A stretch of 64,000 nucleotides of DNA from Oscarella lobularis. Its lineage: Eukaryota; Porifera; Homoscleromorpha; Homosclerophorida; Oscarellidae. The translations under genes and the position numbers were made by a program. The notes beneath the pieces were generated by a model. The model saw only the letters and a program-made list of their open reading frames with translations, was not told the origin of the DNA and made no database searches. The stretch is from positions 310,001 through 374,000 of the forward strand of contig NC_089191.1 in assembly GCF_947507565.1 (NCBI RefSeq), given 5' to 3'. Positions within the stretch are counted from its first letter, which is position 1, and each line of letters begins with the position of its first letter. This document shows positions 1 through 12,973 of the stretch, piece after piece.

Positions 1-27
1 AATTTATTTATTTATGTATTTATCCAC

Positions 28-1280
28 CTATGTGTGATTCCCGTTAGTTTGTGAATTGCCACTCTGCCGCTACCCTCTTTGGACAGTCCGTCTCGTTTAT
101 CTTTTGCGTACATATTCTTCAACGAGAAAATACATGCGGAAAAGTCAAAGTGAGCTGAATTGATTGATATCAACTTAGGAAATAAAATATTCTCAATTTG
201 TGTCTCGTAGCTCTCAAAATGATTTCCATATATGAAACACCCTTTCTTTGCCGCATGCCCATGCAAGTCGACATAGAACTCCAAATGGCCTTGAGCCGCG
301 TGATAGAGTACGACGCTCCTAGCGGCATAAATTCCCGGATGTAATTCTGGATCCGGATCAAGGTACACTCGATTTAAATTAATTCCCCGTTGGTCCGTTC
401 TATAGTGACCGCGTTCGACTCCGTCCGGATTTAGCATTGGTATCAATTTAAATACGAAATGATTTCTCAATGCGCATGCGCGCGGATCGTCGCGTCGCAG
501 GAGAAAGTCTAAGAAGCCGTTGAAAACGAAGCTCGACGGAGTTTCGCCGGGATGAACGCGCGCGCTAAGGAAAAACACTTTTCTATCGCGAGGAACGCGG
601 TAAGCGCGAGGCGTATCGACATCCGGGAATAGCGGCGTATCTAAGCGATCCTCGACGTCACCGGAAAGACCGCGACGTGACGTCACGGTCAGTAAATCGA
701 CTCGAAGTCCGTCGATCGTCGTTGCGAGCAGCTCGCGATGAAAGTAAATCGTTTCGTCGGCTCGGTAGCGCGCTTCGATTCGATCGAGACGCGTCCGAAG
801 GTCGTCGTACGAAAACGGGTAAGAAAAAGCGAAATAAGTCGTCGCGCGTCGATCGTCGACGAACGCGTGTTCGAACGACATGCGCATGTGACCACCTTCG
901 AGCATTTCGCACGCTGGCCGATCGCGTACGCGCTCCCATTTCGTTTTGCCGCCGCCGCCGAGAAAAACGGTTCGCGTCATGGGGGCGTGGCCTTGAGCGT
1001 AGAGCTTCGTTTGCCGATTCATGTTCATGACGTTGATTCGAATCGTTTTGTGGGCGAGTTTTGAGCCCGTGACGCCGAAGTAGAACCAGGTACGGTTGCC
1101 GTTGGCGTGCGGCGTTCCTGCGCAATCGGGCGACGTCCACACGTTGAATTCGAACTCGTTCGTCGCTTCGTGCACGTTTTGCACGTCGAAGAGCGCTTCC
1201 ACTCGAGCGAGGTTGCCCGAGTCGAACTTGGACGTGAACGCGAAAGGTCCCAGTGTCGCCTCAATCTTTCCGGCTGCCAT
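28..1280 (-). CDS. AGBL5: Cytosolic carboxypeptidase 5 (AGBL5), N-terminal exon, partial
   Basis: M14-family metallocarboxypeptidase that removes glutamate side chains and branch points from tubulin in the cytosol and cilia. One long exon of 417 codons from the ATG at 1280. It opens with the family's beta-sandwich N-domain ([32 protein letters not shown]) and continues into the peptidase fold with the zinc ligands HPGE in [13 protein letters not shown], the arginine region [13 protein letters not shown], and the third ligand in [14 protein letters not shown]. It ends at a donor (AG|GTGGAT, last exon base 28) in the middle of the domain, just before the segment that carries the catalytic glutamate, so the gene continues past the left edge. 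The vertebrate protein has a low-complexity insert before YVDLHGH that is absent here. The start is 125 bp from the divergent TM9SF4 start. Family assignment is very secure. Confidence 0.95.
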
Positions 1281-1405
1281 GTTTGTTTTTCTCGTCGCCT
1301 AGTAGTAAAGTACGCTATAAGGAATTTTGCGCTGACGTCAAGTCGATGACGAACTATCGATGACGTCTTGGACGACTGTATCGCGCGCTAAGCTGACAAC
1401 GAATC
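1281..1405. promoter_or_regulatory. Shared divergent promoter AGBL5/TM9SF4
   Basis: Only 125 bp separate the two oppositely oriented start codons, so both promoters and 5' leaders must lie here. It contains TGACGTCA-related words (TGACGTCAAG near 1334, GATGACGTC near 1360) and no clear TATA box. That these act as CRE-like elements is inference. Confidence 0.5.
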
Positions 1406-4357
1406 ATGGGAATTTCCTCACCACGCCGTTCCGTTCGTCTCGTAGGCTCAACCTATCGCCTCGCTTACGCTTGAATTGACGCGATATTTGCTATAGAAAC
1501 TCGTCTTCGCCGCTCTATGCTCCCTATTCGTCGAAACGAGGTCGTTTTACTTGCCCGGAGTAACGCCGCAAGAATATCGGCCAGGAGACGATCTCGAAGT
1601 CAAGGTAACGACCTCAAAACGTCCTCAAACTCAATTCGACGTCGATAAATAGGCGGTGAAGATGACGAGCATTCGATCTCAACTTCCTTTCGAATATTAC
1701 TCGCTTCCCTTCTGCAAATCGACGAAAGGCATTCAATACAAGGCAGAAAACCTCGGCGAAGTGTTGCGCGGCGATCGAATCGTCAACACGGCCTTCAAGG
1801 CATAGAGAAAAAAATACAAATATGTCACGTGGTATTTTCCCACTCTAGGTTAGTGTCCTGCAAGACGTCACGTGTCAAGCCGTCTGCTCCAAAGACGGGC
1901 AACCAATAAAAATCGACGAAAAACAGTCGAAATTGTTCTACGATCGTATCCAACGTCAATATATGCTACACATGTAAGATATAGATATGATTTGATATAT
2001 TAATTATGAGGTTTTTATTAGGCTTCTTGATAATTTGCCGGCTGCAACGCGAATTCCTTCTATAGACGATCCTACGAAATTCCAATATGACGATGGCTTC
2101 TCTTTGGGACTCTTCAATGATAAGAAGGTAATATTTATTAATTATTTTTCTTATTATAGCTTATTATCTTTCAAGGCTTATCTCAACAATCACTTGGATT
2201 TTATAGTGTATTATCATCAATTTGGTGATAAGGGGACAGAGTGAGTTGTTGCCTTAGAAACCGTCGTCATGGCTCATTGATATTTCTCTGCCAGAACCGA
2301 AGCATATAGAATTGTTGGATTCGAAGTTTCAGCTAGAAGGTTAGAAAATAAGTTTAATTAATTAATTAATTTCATATATTTTTTAGTGTGCACTATGATA
2401 AAATTGAGTCCGACTCCAAGTGCACCGTGCCAAAACCGGAAGAAGCAAAACCCAAAGAAATTCTCAGAGAAAGCAAGTCAAAGCAAAAAATTAAATAATT
2501 GAAATATTTAATTTATTTTTAGGTGCTAATGATATCTATTTTACGTATTCTGTAAAGTGGCTGGTAAGGGGGGAAGTGTTGCTAGTTAGTTTCTACATGG
2601 AAATATTTCCTTTCTTTTTAGCCCAGTGAAATCAAATGGGCTTCTCGCTGGGACATCTTCTTAGAAATGGGAGACGTTCAAATTCACTGGTTCTCCATCG
2701 TCAATTCGCTCGTCATCGTTCTTTTCTTATCAGGTTATATTACTAATAAAAATATCCGGGAATCTTGCTAGAGTTTTCATTTAATTAGGCATCGTTGCCA
2801 TGATAATGGTGCGCACGCTAAGACGAGACATAGCGCAATACAATCGCGACGAAGATGCCGTAAGATTATCCCCCAATGTTAGCTATTGATTTATTTATAT
2901 TTTCCAGGAGGAAGCAATTGAAGAAACGGGCTGGAAATTGGTTCACGGAGACGTATTCCGCCCTCCCCAATATCCCATCATTTTCACAAGCTTCATTGGC
3001 TCAGGAGTTCAAATCCTTTCCATGACTCTAGTCGTATTAGGTCAGGCGAAAATTATTAGAACCAATAGGGTTTTCTTAATTTTTTCTTCTCAGTTCTTGC
3101 TATGTTTGGTATGCTCTCTCCAGCCAGTCGAGGCGCTCTCATGTCAGCCAGCATCGTTCTATACGCATTTATGGGGTAGATAATATATAGAAAAAATATA
3201 AATAAATATATAGGTACCTTATTTCTAGAATCTTCTCTGGGTTCTATGCTGGACGCCTGTATAAAACGATGAAGGGTATCAAGTGGAAAAAGGCTGCTTG
3301 GCTTGTATGTTGATAAGGAGGAGGGAGGGTCCCCTTTATTTGAAATATATTTATCTTTTAGACTGGTTCGCTCTATCCCAGCTTGGTGCTCGGTCTTTCC
3401 TTCTTTATGAACTTTTTTATTTGGGGGAAAAAATCGTCTGGAGCTGTGAGAAAAATTTAATTAGATTTCGATTATTTTATTATTGATTTTTGAGGTTCCC
3501 ATAACGACGATGATCGCGCTCTTGTGCATTTTCTTTGGAATTTGTCTTCCCTTTGTCATGGGTGGCTTCTATTTTGGATTTCGAAAGCAGGTATGTAGCA
3601 GTATCAAAATTAGAAAAATTTTGATTTTTTGATTTTTCAGGCGTATGATCATCCAGTTCGAACCAATCAGATTCCGCGTCAAGTCCCGGAGCAAATTTGG
3701 TATCTCAACCCAATGTTGGGGTAAGACAAATATTTATTAATTAATTTTTAATTAGAAATTTCTGTGCTAGTGTTCTTGTTTCTGGTATTCTTCCCTTTGG
3801 TGCCGTCTTCATTGAACTCTTCTTTATTTTCTCCGTAATGAAGCCAACGTATATTATTAATTAATTAATTAATTAATATTTTTTTCTTTCTAAGGCTATT
3901 TGGGAAAATCAGTTCTACTATCTCTTCGGAATTCTCTTTCTCGTCTTCATCATTCTCCTGATCTGTTGCTCGGAAATAACTATAGTTCTCATCTATTTCC
4001 AGTTGTGCGGAGAGGTAAGAGCCAATAATCAATAACAAAACCCCTTTATACATATACTCCCTAACAGGATTATCACTGGTGGTGGAGATCCTTCTTTTTA
4101 TCAGGCGGCTGCTCTATTTACGTCTTCCTCTACTCCATCTACTATTTCTATTCGAAAGTGAGAAAATTAATGCATAATCAGTATTTATTATTGAAAATTC
4201 ATTTCAGCTGGAAATCACCGAATTCGTGCCGGCTCTCCTCTACTTTACCTACTCCAGTCTCATGGTTGCTACGTTTTGGCTTCTCACCGGAACCATCGGA
4301 TTCTTTGCCACCTACTACTTTATCCGTCAGATTTACGGTGCCGTAAAGATAGACTGA
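1406..4357 (+). CDS. TM9SF4: Transmembrane 9 superfamily member 4 (nonaspanin)
   Basis: Nine-span membrane protein of the Golgi/endosomal system involved in sorting membrane proteins and in adhesion and phagocytosis. Twenty-one exons (1406-1441, 1497-1604, 1653-1799, 1849-1973, 2022-2127, 2176-2240, 2295-2339, 2387-2472, 2523-2563, 2622-2733, 2789-2859, 2908-3040, 3094-3175, 3214-3304, 3362-3445, 3495-3590, 3641-3720, 3771-3834, 3895-4014, 4068-4157, 4208-4357) sum to 1932 nt, or 643 aa, close to the usual family length. A signal peptide is followed by [45 protein letters not shown], and the nine hydrophobic helices, ending in the family-typical GAVKID, where the lysine-containing tail acts in Golgi retention. 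Two introns begin with GC instead of GT (1800-1848 and 2473-2522); reading frame and conservation require both. Confidence 0.96.
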
Positions 4358-4380
4358 GAGCACGTAGATAAGCAGGAAAA

Positions 4381-4386
4381 AATAAA
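4381..4386 (+). terminator. Poly(A) signal AATAAA of TM9SF4
   Basis: A canonical AATAAA lies 24 nt after the TM9SF4 stop codon. The convergent eS21 gene ends only 130 bp further on. Confidence 0.7.
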
Positions 4387-4515
4387 ACTGCAATTAGTCA
4401 CATTCGGAAAAGTGCCACGCCCCGCGTCAAAACAGGTATTTTTCGAATATTTATTTATTTGTCACGAGGATGTGAAAAAGAGAGCTATCGAGTTCGCTTC
4501 GTTTTTTTTTCTTTT

Positions 4516-4972
4516 CTAGCTCGACGTCTGGGGAAAGAAGCCCTTTCCTATCACGCCGTCTCGTTCGCACAGTCGGGCAAGCGCTTCGTCGGCTTCGCCC
4601 TAAAAAAGCGAGTCCCGTATAATAGATACGCAGTCTTTTCTCTCTTTTCTCGTATACCATGGCTCGAACGAATCCGCATACGGCGTACGTGCTGAATTCT
4701 CCCGTCGAACGGCCCGTTTTCTCGTCGACCTAACGAAAGAAACGAATCGATGCGCGTAGGGTTCCGATGTCCCATCGCGGGGCCTCACCTCGGCTATGTT
4801 GATTTGGATGGCTGCGTGATCTTTAGCGGCAATGATACGGTTCGTCGCCGAGCTAGAAGCGAAAGGAGACGGACGAAAGGGAGGCGGAATAGCACGTGGC
4901 TAGGAGCCGTCTAAGAACTCACCATCTACGAGGAAGGTACGAATCGACAAAGTCTCCCGCTTCGTTCTGCAT
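4516..4972 (-). CDS. RPS21: Small ribosomal subunit protein eS21
   Basis: Eukaryote-specific protein of the 40S ribosomal subunit. Four exons (4972-4923, 4852-4789, 4729-4658, 4599-4516) sum to 270 nt, or 89 aa, against about 83 in most animals. It begins MQNEAGDFVDSYLPRR, matching the family start, continues with C-SATNRIIAAKDHAAIQINIAE, then VDEKTGRSTGEFSTYAVCG and GEADEALARLCERDGVIGKG, and ends PQTSS. All four phases close and introns are 56-70 nt. The pyrimidine-rich CCTCTTCTCTAT just upstream of the ATG (about 4982-4993, on the minus strand) resembles a 5' TOP tract expected for translational control of ribosomal protein mRNAs; that role is inference. Highly reliable despite short exons. 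Confidence 0.95.
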
Positions 4973-5269
4973 GGCTTGATGATAGAGAAGAGGCGAATAC
5001 GGCGAAGAAAAGACGAAGAACAAGCACGAAAGTCCCGGCAGGTACTGGATACGGGAGTCCCGGAATGACTTGCACTCGTGTACTATATAGTTCATGGACT
5101 TTTGCTGGCAGAAGTCGTCTCGTTTAATTAAGAAGAAGCAGAAGAAGATGTAGAACACATAGCCCAGACTTTTTTGTATGCATAGCACTAGGCGCATATT
5201 AGATCACGTGTGATTCCAGTGTAGCTAGGCGCGCGAACACTAGATAGGGCCGCACGAAAAGTAGGAGAA

Positions 5270-5815
5270 GTCATGTCAAATTTTATTTAATAAAAGTCCC
5301 GGATGTTAAAGAAAATTTAAGCATAGTTTCCCCTCTCCTCCATCCACCCCCTCGCCCCCAATGGGGTAAGGCCAGATGGGCACCTGCTTATGAGTCAACG
5401 GACTCGTGGGGTCACTCCAGACTCCCCCGCGGAGGATGAGCCCGTTTAACCTCCTGGCTCCGAGCCTTGGACTGCGAGTGGCAGCTGGGATGTCAGTCCA
5501 CTCGCAGGTGCAATTCCAAGGGGCGTCACTGATTTACCCGCCAGTGCTCAGCCTTACGCGGGGAGGCAACTCTATAGCCTCTGCAGAGGTAGGGCCTATT
5601 TATCGCTCTTGGCCACAGAGGGATGGCTGCGTCTGCCTCGTCGGATTGGGGGAACAACTACACGACAAAACAATTGACAAAGGGGAAATCAATAAGAAAA
5701 TACCCTGGCTTCAATTCTTCACGAAATCGTTGACTCAATGTGCATGCATACCAGACTCATATACTGTCTCATCCAAAACACTTGATCTCCTTTTAGAATC
5801 TCCTTAGATGAAGCA
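5270..5815. repeat. Possible transposable-element or repeat-derived block, unclassified
   Basis: Between eS21 and P-Rex this stretch differs in composition from the surrounding AT-rich intronic DNA. It is rich in C and G, carries an open frame of 133 codons (5406-5807) without family similarity, and contains a 10 bp perfect inverted repeat (CTGCGAGTGG at 5472-5481, complement at 5498-5507). No terminal repeats, target-site duplication or transposase motif was found by eye. Could equally be unusual intergenic DNA. Confidence 0.25.
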
Positions 5816-5823
5816 ACAGGCGA

Positions 5824-6038
5824 TCAAACTTGAACTTGAACGGAGACGGACCACGTGGAGCTGTCGACGTTCGCGCAGGGAGCGAAGTCCTTCGCAAAGG
5901 ATCGCGCGATTCCTGTGGAACGGAAGGATCGATCGTACGAAGGAGAAAGCGTATTCTCGAGCTTACCGCTGGCTGCGAAATCCCCGCCGTTGATAGCAGC
6001 AAACGTACGACCGCTCTGAACGAACAAGAGCGTGGTTT
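5824..6038 (-). other. Splice-like exon pair of unknown identity
   Basis: On the minus strand a good acceptor (long pyrimidine tract then CTGCAG) opens a 72 nt exon (6038-5967), followed by donor GCG|GTAAGC, a 54 nt intron, acceptor TTCCACAG and a second exon (5912-5824) ending in TGA. The joined frame contains ALLFVQSG-like and NGGDFAAS segments and fits no family I know. It lies just past the last clear P-Rex exon, so it may be the P-Rex 3' end or a separate small transcript. Confidence 0.2.
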
Positions 6039-6423
6039 CTGCAGAAGAACAGCGAGAAAGAAAGAAAGAAAGCAAACGAACGAGCCCACGTGCGTAAACT
6101 GCGCATGCTCAACGTTTTGCATCGACTCGTTGAAAAATAACAAAAAAAACGTAGAAAAGAGAGAGAAAAAAAGAGTCAATTTAGCGTAGACGACGGCGGA
6201 ACGTATAACCTTAGAAAAAAAACATTTCAGTGAGGACGCGCGCGAAAAATTAGGTACGTACCTAGAGCAATTTTCAGTTTTAAGTGAATACGTATTTCTA
6301 TCTACATTCTTTTTCTGATTGGCAATGCGAACTCCCTTAATTAATAAAAAACGAGACGTGAATGCATGTAAGATTAAATTAATAATTAATTAATAAAGGA
6401 GCCCCTCCCCCTCCCCACCTCAC

Positions 6424-9400
6424 CTGCGATCGCAAAACATTGAGAGCGGTGCGAAACGACTTGGGAGGCAATCCGTGACATCGCGTGAGCAAGAGCGCCT
6501 GATCGAGCGTCACGGACATTGCCGTCTCTTCGAGACCCTTATAGCATGACGTCACTTTGACGGCACCCATGCGTGACGTCAGCTCGCTGCACAGACTCAA
6601 AAATCCCGCGTTGTCCGTCTTGCGTTCTTGCTGGAGCGAATTCGAGCGTTCCAAGATGCGAACCAATTCCTCCATGGCGTTGAGAGGACGGAGAACCTAA
6701 AGTCTCGATTTTAATTAAATATTTAATTATTTGTGTGTTCTTACTTTGTCTAGAACGGCTACTTTGACTGCTTGGCTCGACGTACTTTTCGTTTTTTCGA
6801 GCTGATGCGATCTAAACCCACCCCCAATATATATAAATGTATTCGTTTATTTTTCTCTACCTTAGTTTTCTATAGTATTGTTTCAAACCACTAACTGCCT
6901 CCACGTTGATTGCCAATTGAAAGGAACGCGCTTGATCAATGCGACTGCTTCCCTCCCCGGATAAATCTCGAAACGCTATGAAAAAATCCTAAACTAATGA
7001 TTTTTCTAATAATGATTTGTTTTTCTTACTGTGGCTAATGAGGACGGGGTGAACGCTGATTGTTGCACCCGTTTGCAACTTGTGTGGCAACGCTTGAAAC
7101 AAATTGTCGTCGATCGATAAAATCACCGTCAACGATTGCCGATTTCCCTTCAAGGCAACCGGAAAACTATCTACAAACGTATTCAAAAAAATTTCCAATT
7201 ATTGATTTTGATTTTTTATATCAACTTGCCTCCGGCGACTTGACCGGGCGGAAGAGTGGTCAATTGAAACGAAACGCGACGCAAGTCTTCGACTCCAACA
7301 GCCATATCCTCAAGCGCACCCATTTCATCCTCCTAAAACAAAAAATAATAAATAATTAATTAATTATGAGCACGTGATTTTTTCACCTTGCTTGGATTGA
7401 GAAGAGATTCGAATATGACAGCTAAGCCGAGACTTTCGACTTGGCTAAGCCATTCGGCGCTCGCTTTCGCCCCGGCGCCGTATTCGACGGCCGGATTAAA
7501 AACGCCGCGCAGGGCGAGCGCCAATTGATGAACGAATCCCGTGACGAGAGCGGTGAGAGCTTGCGCAAATACGCAATCGCGTCGTTCGAGTAGATTCACG
7601 TCCTCTTCCATCATCACCGTTAGATTCAAGCGCAATTTCGTTTCTTTAAAAAAACGACGTAAAAACAGTGTCACGTGGGGGTTCTTATGTACCCGGAAGA
7701 TGCTTGCGGAACATGTCGAGCATTGCTGTGACGTTGGCGGCGATCGACTCGCTATCGCTCGCGTCGCGAGCCTCTTGAATCTTATTTCGCAATTCGTTGA
7801 AATCCGTTTCGAGTGAATCGAAAATTTCTGGGGTGCAAACTTGATTAAATAATAATTATTATTAGGGGTTACTTTCGATTGATTGCTCCAAAGGAAGAAT
7901 CATAGCCGTGCCTTTGAGAGCCTTCGCCACTTTCTCCGATCGAAGCATTCCCGTGAGTTTTTCCGCCTGGGATGCAGTCACGTGATAACAATATCAAATC
8001 CCCGGATATTGCACTCACTTTGGTAAGAAAGCTCGCCACGGCAACCGAAGTCGTCGTTCCTTTTCTTTTCATCGACTTCACACGTGACAGGGTGCGACGT
8101 CGAAACGCTTCCGGTAAATCTTCGTCGTCCGCTTTTTCCAAACTAGCGCGCAACACTTCCCCATCGACTACATCCTAAAAAAACTTGAAATAATAATCTA
8201 AGTATCATTACTATTATATTTCTACTGATTTTGTGGTGTCAGACACGTGACCGATTAATCGAATCAAATCCTGGTCCGATTCCAAGACCTTGAGTCGCGA
8301 ATCAACTTCGTGTAGCAATTGTTTCAAGTCCGAGACGAGATGTTGCTGACCGCTTCCGTATAACTTCTATTCGATCAAAAGAAAAAGACGTGCCATGGAG
8401 ACGGTAGCGCGCGCGACCTCACCTTCAATCCCCCGTCCGTAAAATCGTAATAATGCGCCGCCGGAGCGCCGCAAGTCGTGTAGCAATAGACGACTTTTTC
8501 GCAACTCGAACCTACGTCAAAAAAATAAATAAATAAAATTCACGATTAATAATTATATCCAAACTATTATTCACCTCGCGGAATTTCCTCGTCGACGTTG
8601 CCAATAATATCGACTTCCATGACTTGTAAATGACAATTGGTCGGACACGGCGCCACCGTTTGCTTCTTACGATCCTGACTGCTCTTAAAAGTCGGCCAGA
8701 AGTGCTGCGACAATTTCAAAGCCAACTAATAAAATAAAAACTATTTATCCACACCAAAGTCATTGGCTTTTTTTCTCTTCCCCCTCCATACTTGCTCGTA
8801 ACTTTGCCGTTGCTCCTTCAATCGAGCGACGCGCTCGTCGCGACGAGCGCCGAATTCTTCCACGTTTTCCGCCACGCTATCAAGCTCATTCTCATAATAA
8901 ATCATCGAACGCTCGGCTTCAGCCGCGTAAATTTTATACAACTTCAACAAAATATATTATACTTAATTATTTATTTTGCGACGTCACGTATTACTTCCGA
9001 GGGAACTTTGAAGCAATAGCGACTCTCCATTAACGATTCGAACACGTAGATTCTCGATTCTTCCGTCGAAACGTATTCATATTGAACGTTTTCCTCCAAC
9101 GCTCCAATTCCGACCGTCAACGAAAGACACGGTTTCAATTTCTCGCCGGCGCTCGACAGCGAAGCCGCGCGCATCAAATTCGTGACGTCAGAAAAATCGG
9201 TTGTAGTGAACGAATCGGTTTTTTTGCGTCCAAGCGATTGAGCGCGTTTTCGACCGACCGATTTTCTCAGAGTCGCGCGAACGAGATCGCTGTCGTCATA
9301 GAGATCGTCGTCGAGGGTGAATCCGCTTCGACGATTTTTCGACGGCGGCGGCGATTCTGCGTCGACGTCGCCTTTTGACGTCATCGTGACGTCATCGTCG

Positions 9401-12400
9401 TCTAGATTGACGGATGATGGCCGGGAATTGGATCGATGGGGATCGTTGCGAATGAGAGATACGACGGTGTTGTGAGACGCTTTAGAAACGTCTTTGCCAT
9501 TTATCTTATATATATATTATTAATATTTGTTTAATTTTTATTGATTTTTTTACCTGCATGATGCAATAGCCTGGCATTAGGCCGACATCGGCTGCTGGGC
9601 CCCCTGGTTAATTTTAATCGAATAAATTAGTATTGTTTTCTTTATTTTTTTTGGATTTACCACTCGTCACTGATGAAACGAAAACGGGATTATGTCCGCG
9701 CACTTCGAAGCCAAGTCCCTGACTATCTGGAACAATGTCGCAAGTACTAGGGGAAAAAAATTCATTAGATCTTTTATTGTATGTATCAAAGTGATGTACT
9801 GGGATCGTTCTGCTAAGATAACGAGCTGGAGAGGCTCTTTATGCTGACCGGCTTCCCTCAGCAAAGTCAAGACGTCATCCAGAGACGAATAAGCGACTTT
9901 GTCGCCATTGACAGCTTGGATGACGTCACCCACTTTGAGACCAGCCAACTATTAAAAGAAAATAAATAAAGAAATAAAAATAAATAATTATATATATATA
10001 TTAATTAACCTGGGCTGGGCTGCTCGATACAACGGCGCTGACGGTGATTGGCTCCGTTTCTTCGACGGCAAAATCGTTGCCTTCTTCCGTGCAAGGAAGC
10101 TACACGCGAAAAAATTAATTAATTAATTATTTTCTTTTAATTTTCGTTTTTACCACTATCGTTTTTGACGTGTACGAATCGATGACGTGGAAATCAGGGC
10201 GCACGGATACGTTTATGGATATTTTTGCTTTCGACGTCGGCGTTATTGATCCGGATTCCTTCTTTTCTTCGTCGGCGAAAAAGCGAAACAGAAGCTGATC
10301 GTCTTTAAACTGATGTTTATCCGAAACTAAGAACAGAATAAATAAATAAATAAATAAATAATGTATTAATTAAGAGTATTTACCGTGGTGAAGAAAACCT
10401 TTTCCTATGAGATATTGACCAAGAGACAAAGCCTCTTCCTTTTTACACGCGTCTCCCTAAAGAGAAGAGAAAGCAACAATGTTGCAAGTGTGAAAAGCAA
10501 GGAGACTTTATTTGCTCACGTTTTCCACCATCCAATCGACAAGTTTACTTCCGGTAATCGAAAACGGAATCGACTTCAAATGATGCATGTGTTCCCTGAA
10601 AAAAATTAATAAATAAATGAGATTAATTATTTCGTTTACTTGAGAGGCGAAGGAAATTGCCCGTGTAAACGAACGTAGACTCTTGTCCCCTATAAACAAA
10701 TAAATATTTCATTAATTAACATAATTTTTGCTTATACTTTTGCTAGCAGATCTTGGCTTTCGTGTTTCGTCTTAAACGTGCCGTCGTCAAAACGAAAACG
10801 ATACCACTGACTGCTATTCTTAAAATTGTATCGATCATTGACTATAGAACGCGAGTTGATTTCAATGACAAAATGACAATTAAATTAAAATCTGACTGTG
10901 ATGAATGAAGCCGTTGTCTAAAAGAGCCTGTCCTAAAGCGACGGCTTCTTCGGCGGAAGACGCCTCCTGTTGTTCCATTGCCCATTTGACAAACTCACTT
11001 AATTAAAAAATATGACGTCATAAATACATAATTATTAGTTTTCGCTATACCTTCCGACGAATGCTTTGGGATGCGTTTTGAGTAAGTGCTTTCGATCCTT
11101 GATCAACGGTTTCTCGCCGCTGCTCATGCGCGAATGTAATTTCAACGCTGAGAAGAAATAATCCTTATTAAATTAAATAATTATTATTGTTATTATACCT
11201 CGGTCGTGGATTAGACTCCATGTTGCTTTCTGATTCGTTTCCGGGTCGTCGAGAAGCTTCAAGTCTAATAAAAAGATTATTTAATTTATTTATTTATTTA
11301 TTTATTTATTTATTTCGTTGTGGTTCTTACGTTTTCCTTTCTCTATTTCTCGTTTGATCACTTCCATCCACTCCTTCTTTTCCTCCGCCGATTTAGCGAT
11401 GCAGACGAACCATTTTCGCTTGGCGTTATTCAAAACTTTCCAGCCATTCGTCACCGACTTTCCATTACTATGGTAATCCGCTATATACACACACACACAC
11501 AAAATAAATAATTAAATACTAATAATCTTAATCCACTCACACGTGCCATCCTCCACATTCTCTATTTCGATTTCATTCAAAGGCAATCGTCCCTTGAATT
11601 GATATTTAGCCGCCGCCTCCGATTCCGAAGAAACGGACCTCTTGTTCCTCTTCCTAAATTCAATTAACGCGCGCTAAAACCCCGCCCCCTCACACACAAT
11701 AAACGCCCGTCTCACCGCGTGGACATTCCAGACGAATATTGCTTCTTACAATAAACCAATAAATTGTCGAACAGAAAAAACGCGCGCTCCTGCGTATTCC
11801 CGGATGATATTTTGGTGAGCATTCCACTCTTGAGCATTTCATTGGACGTATAGACGACGTTGGCGCCTTCCCAGCCTTCGATCGACGATTGCCATTCGTC
11901 GATGAATTCCAATTTCTCTAAACGTCGTTTCGTCTCGTTCACTTCCGAGCAGATGTCTTTCATCGCGTCGACGGCGTGACGCGACGGATGGAAGTCCGGT
12001 TGGGCGGCGCTCGTATTTTTCACCAATTCCTAGACAAAAAAAGAAAGTCAAACAGAGGGGGGGGGGGGGGGGCCCTAAAGGGAAACGTACCTTCAGCAAA
12101 AGCGGATACTTGCAGATGCGTTGAACTGGATGGAGAAAATAGCCCGGAAGTTCTTCCACGACATCCTTATCCGTGCCCATGAGAAGACACGCCTACAAAA
12201 AAAGTAGTCACATTTCATACATGCCCGTATAATAGTACGAAATCTCGCCTGAAAAAAGGCGCGGCACTGTTGATGGCGCGACAGATCGTAGAGAAGCTTC
12301 TGCGCTTCCATGTTATTGCGACCGTATTTGGAATAGAGCGGTTTTAGACGATCTTTCTATTAGCGCGCGCTTTATCGCGCGAATCGCGAGGGAAAAACGC

Positions 12401-12973
12401 GCGCTTACGTAGTCGAGAAAGACCTGGCCTATTTCGTCGGTCCATTTGGGATCGCCGTCGCGCGTGCATCGACGTAAATCGGCGAGTAGAGCGCGATGGG
12501 CGGCGGCGATTTCGTCGACGTTGCAAAAGAGCGTGTCGACGACTTCGGGCGTGAAGCGTTGGGGATCGTGTCGCACCTGTTCTCGCATACGCGGAAGAAA
12601 TTCCTGGGCAAAAGACGGAAGTCCAATTATTAGTGTAGCAGTTCTTTTGAAAGCGAAGCCCAAACTGCCACGCCCACCGTCCGACGTTCTCTACGAACGG
12701 TGCGCGCGCGTTCGTTTGCACTGCTGGGCTTTCGGTCCGTTGTCTCGACTTGTTTCTCACCTTGTCGAGGAGGTCGAGCGTTCGGCAATAGTCGATTTCC
12801 GTCTGCACGAGCTCGCGAATGACGCACACGCGCAGACGACGCTTTTTCTCCACCACTTCGCGCGCTTCCGACTCGCGTTCGTGTGCCATTTTGCTCCGGC
12901 TCTCCCCCCGGCGCGTCGCGAGAAAGCGATCGAAACTCTCGAAGAGCGCACGCGTGCTCTGACGTTTACGCAA
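6424..12973 (-). CDS. PREX1: P-Rex-type Rac guanine nucleotide exchange factor
   Basis: PIP3- and G-beta-gamma-activated exchange factor that loads Rac GTPases with GTP at the plasma membrane, driving actin rearrangement and migration. About two dozen exons on the minus strand. In order: DH domain (12.85-11.95 kb; [34 protein letters not shown]), PH (11.95-11.34 kb; [16 protein letters not shown]), two DEP domains (11.1-10.7 and 10.6-10.3 kb), two PDZ domains (10.1-9.78 kb with [12 protein letters not shown], and 9.75-9.43 kb with LGFEVRG and [15 protein letters not shown]), then the long C-terminal half characteristic of P-Rex. This order is diagnostic. The exon ending at 12249 uses a GC donor (CAG|GCGAGA). 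The last clear exon ends at 6424 at a GTGAGG donor; the terminal exon is not resolved (candidates begin near 6254 or 6210). PREX1 versus PREX2 cannot be told; the gene probably predates that split. Confidence 0.93.
12057..12072. repeat. Poly-G run, 16 nt
   Basis: A homopolymer of 16 G on the plus strand in the P-Rex intron between DH exons. On the transcribed strand it is a C run shortly after the donor. It may vary in length or be a sequencing artefact. Confidence 0.6.

Noticed and set aside
5406-5807. 133-codon frame as a gene
   Set aside because: No domain, no splice context and no recognisable neighbours; treated as a possible repeat.
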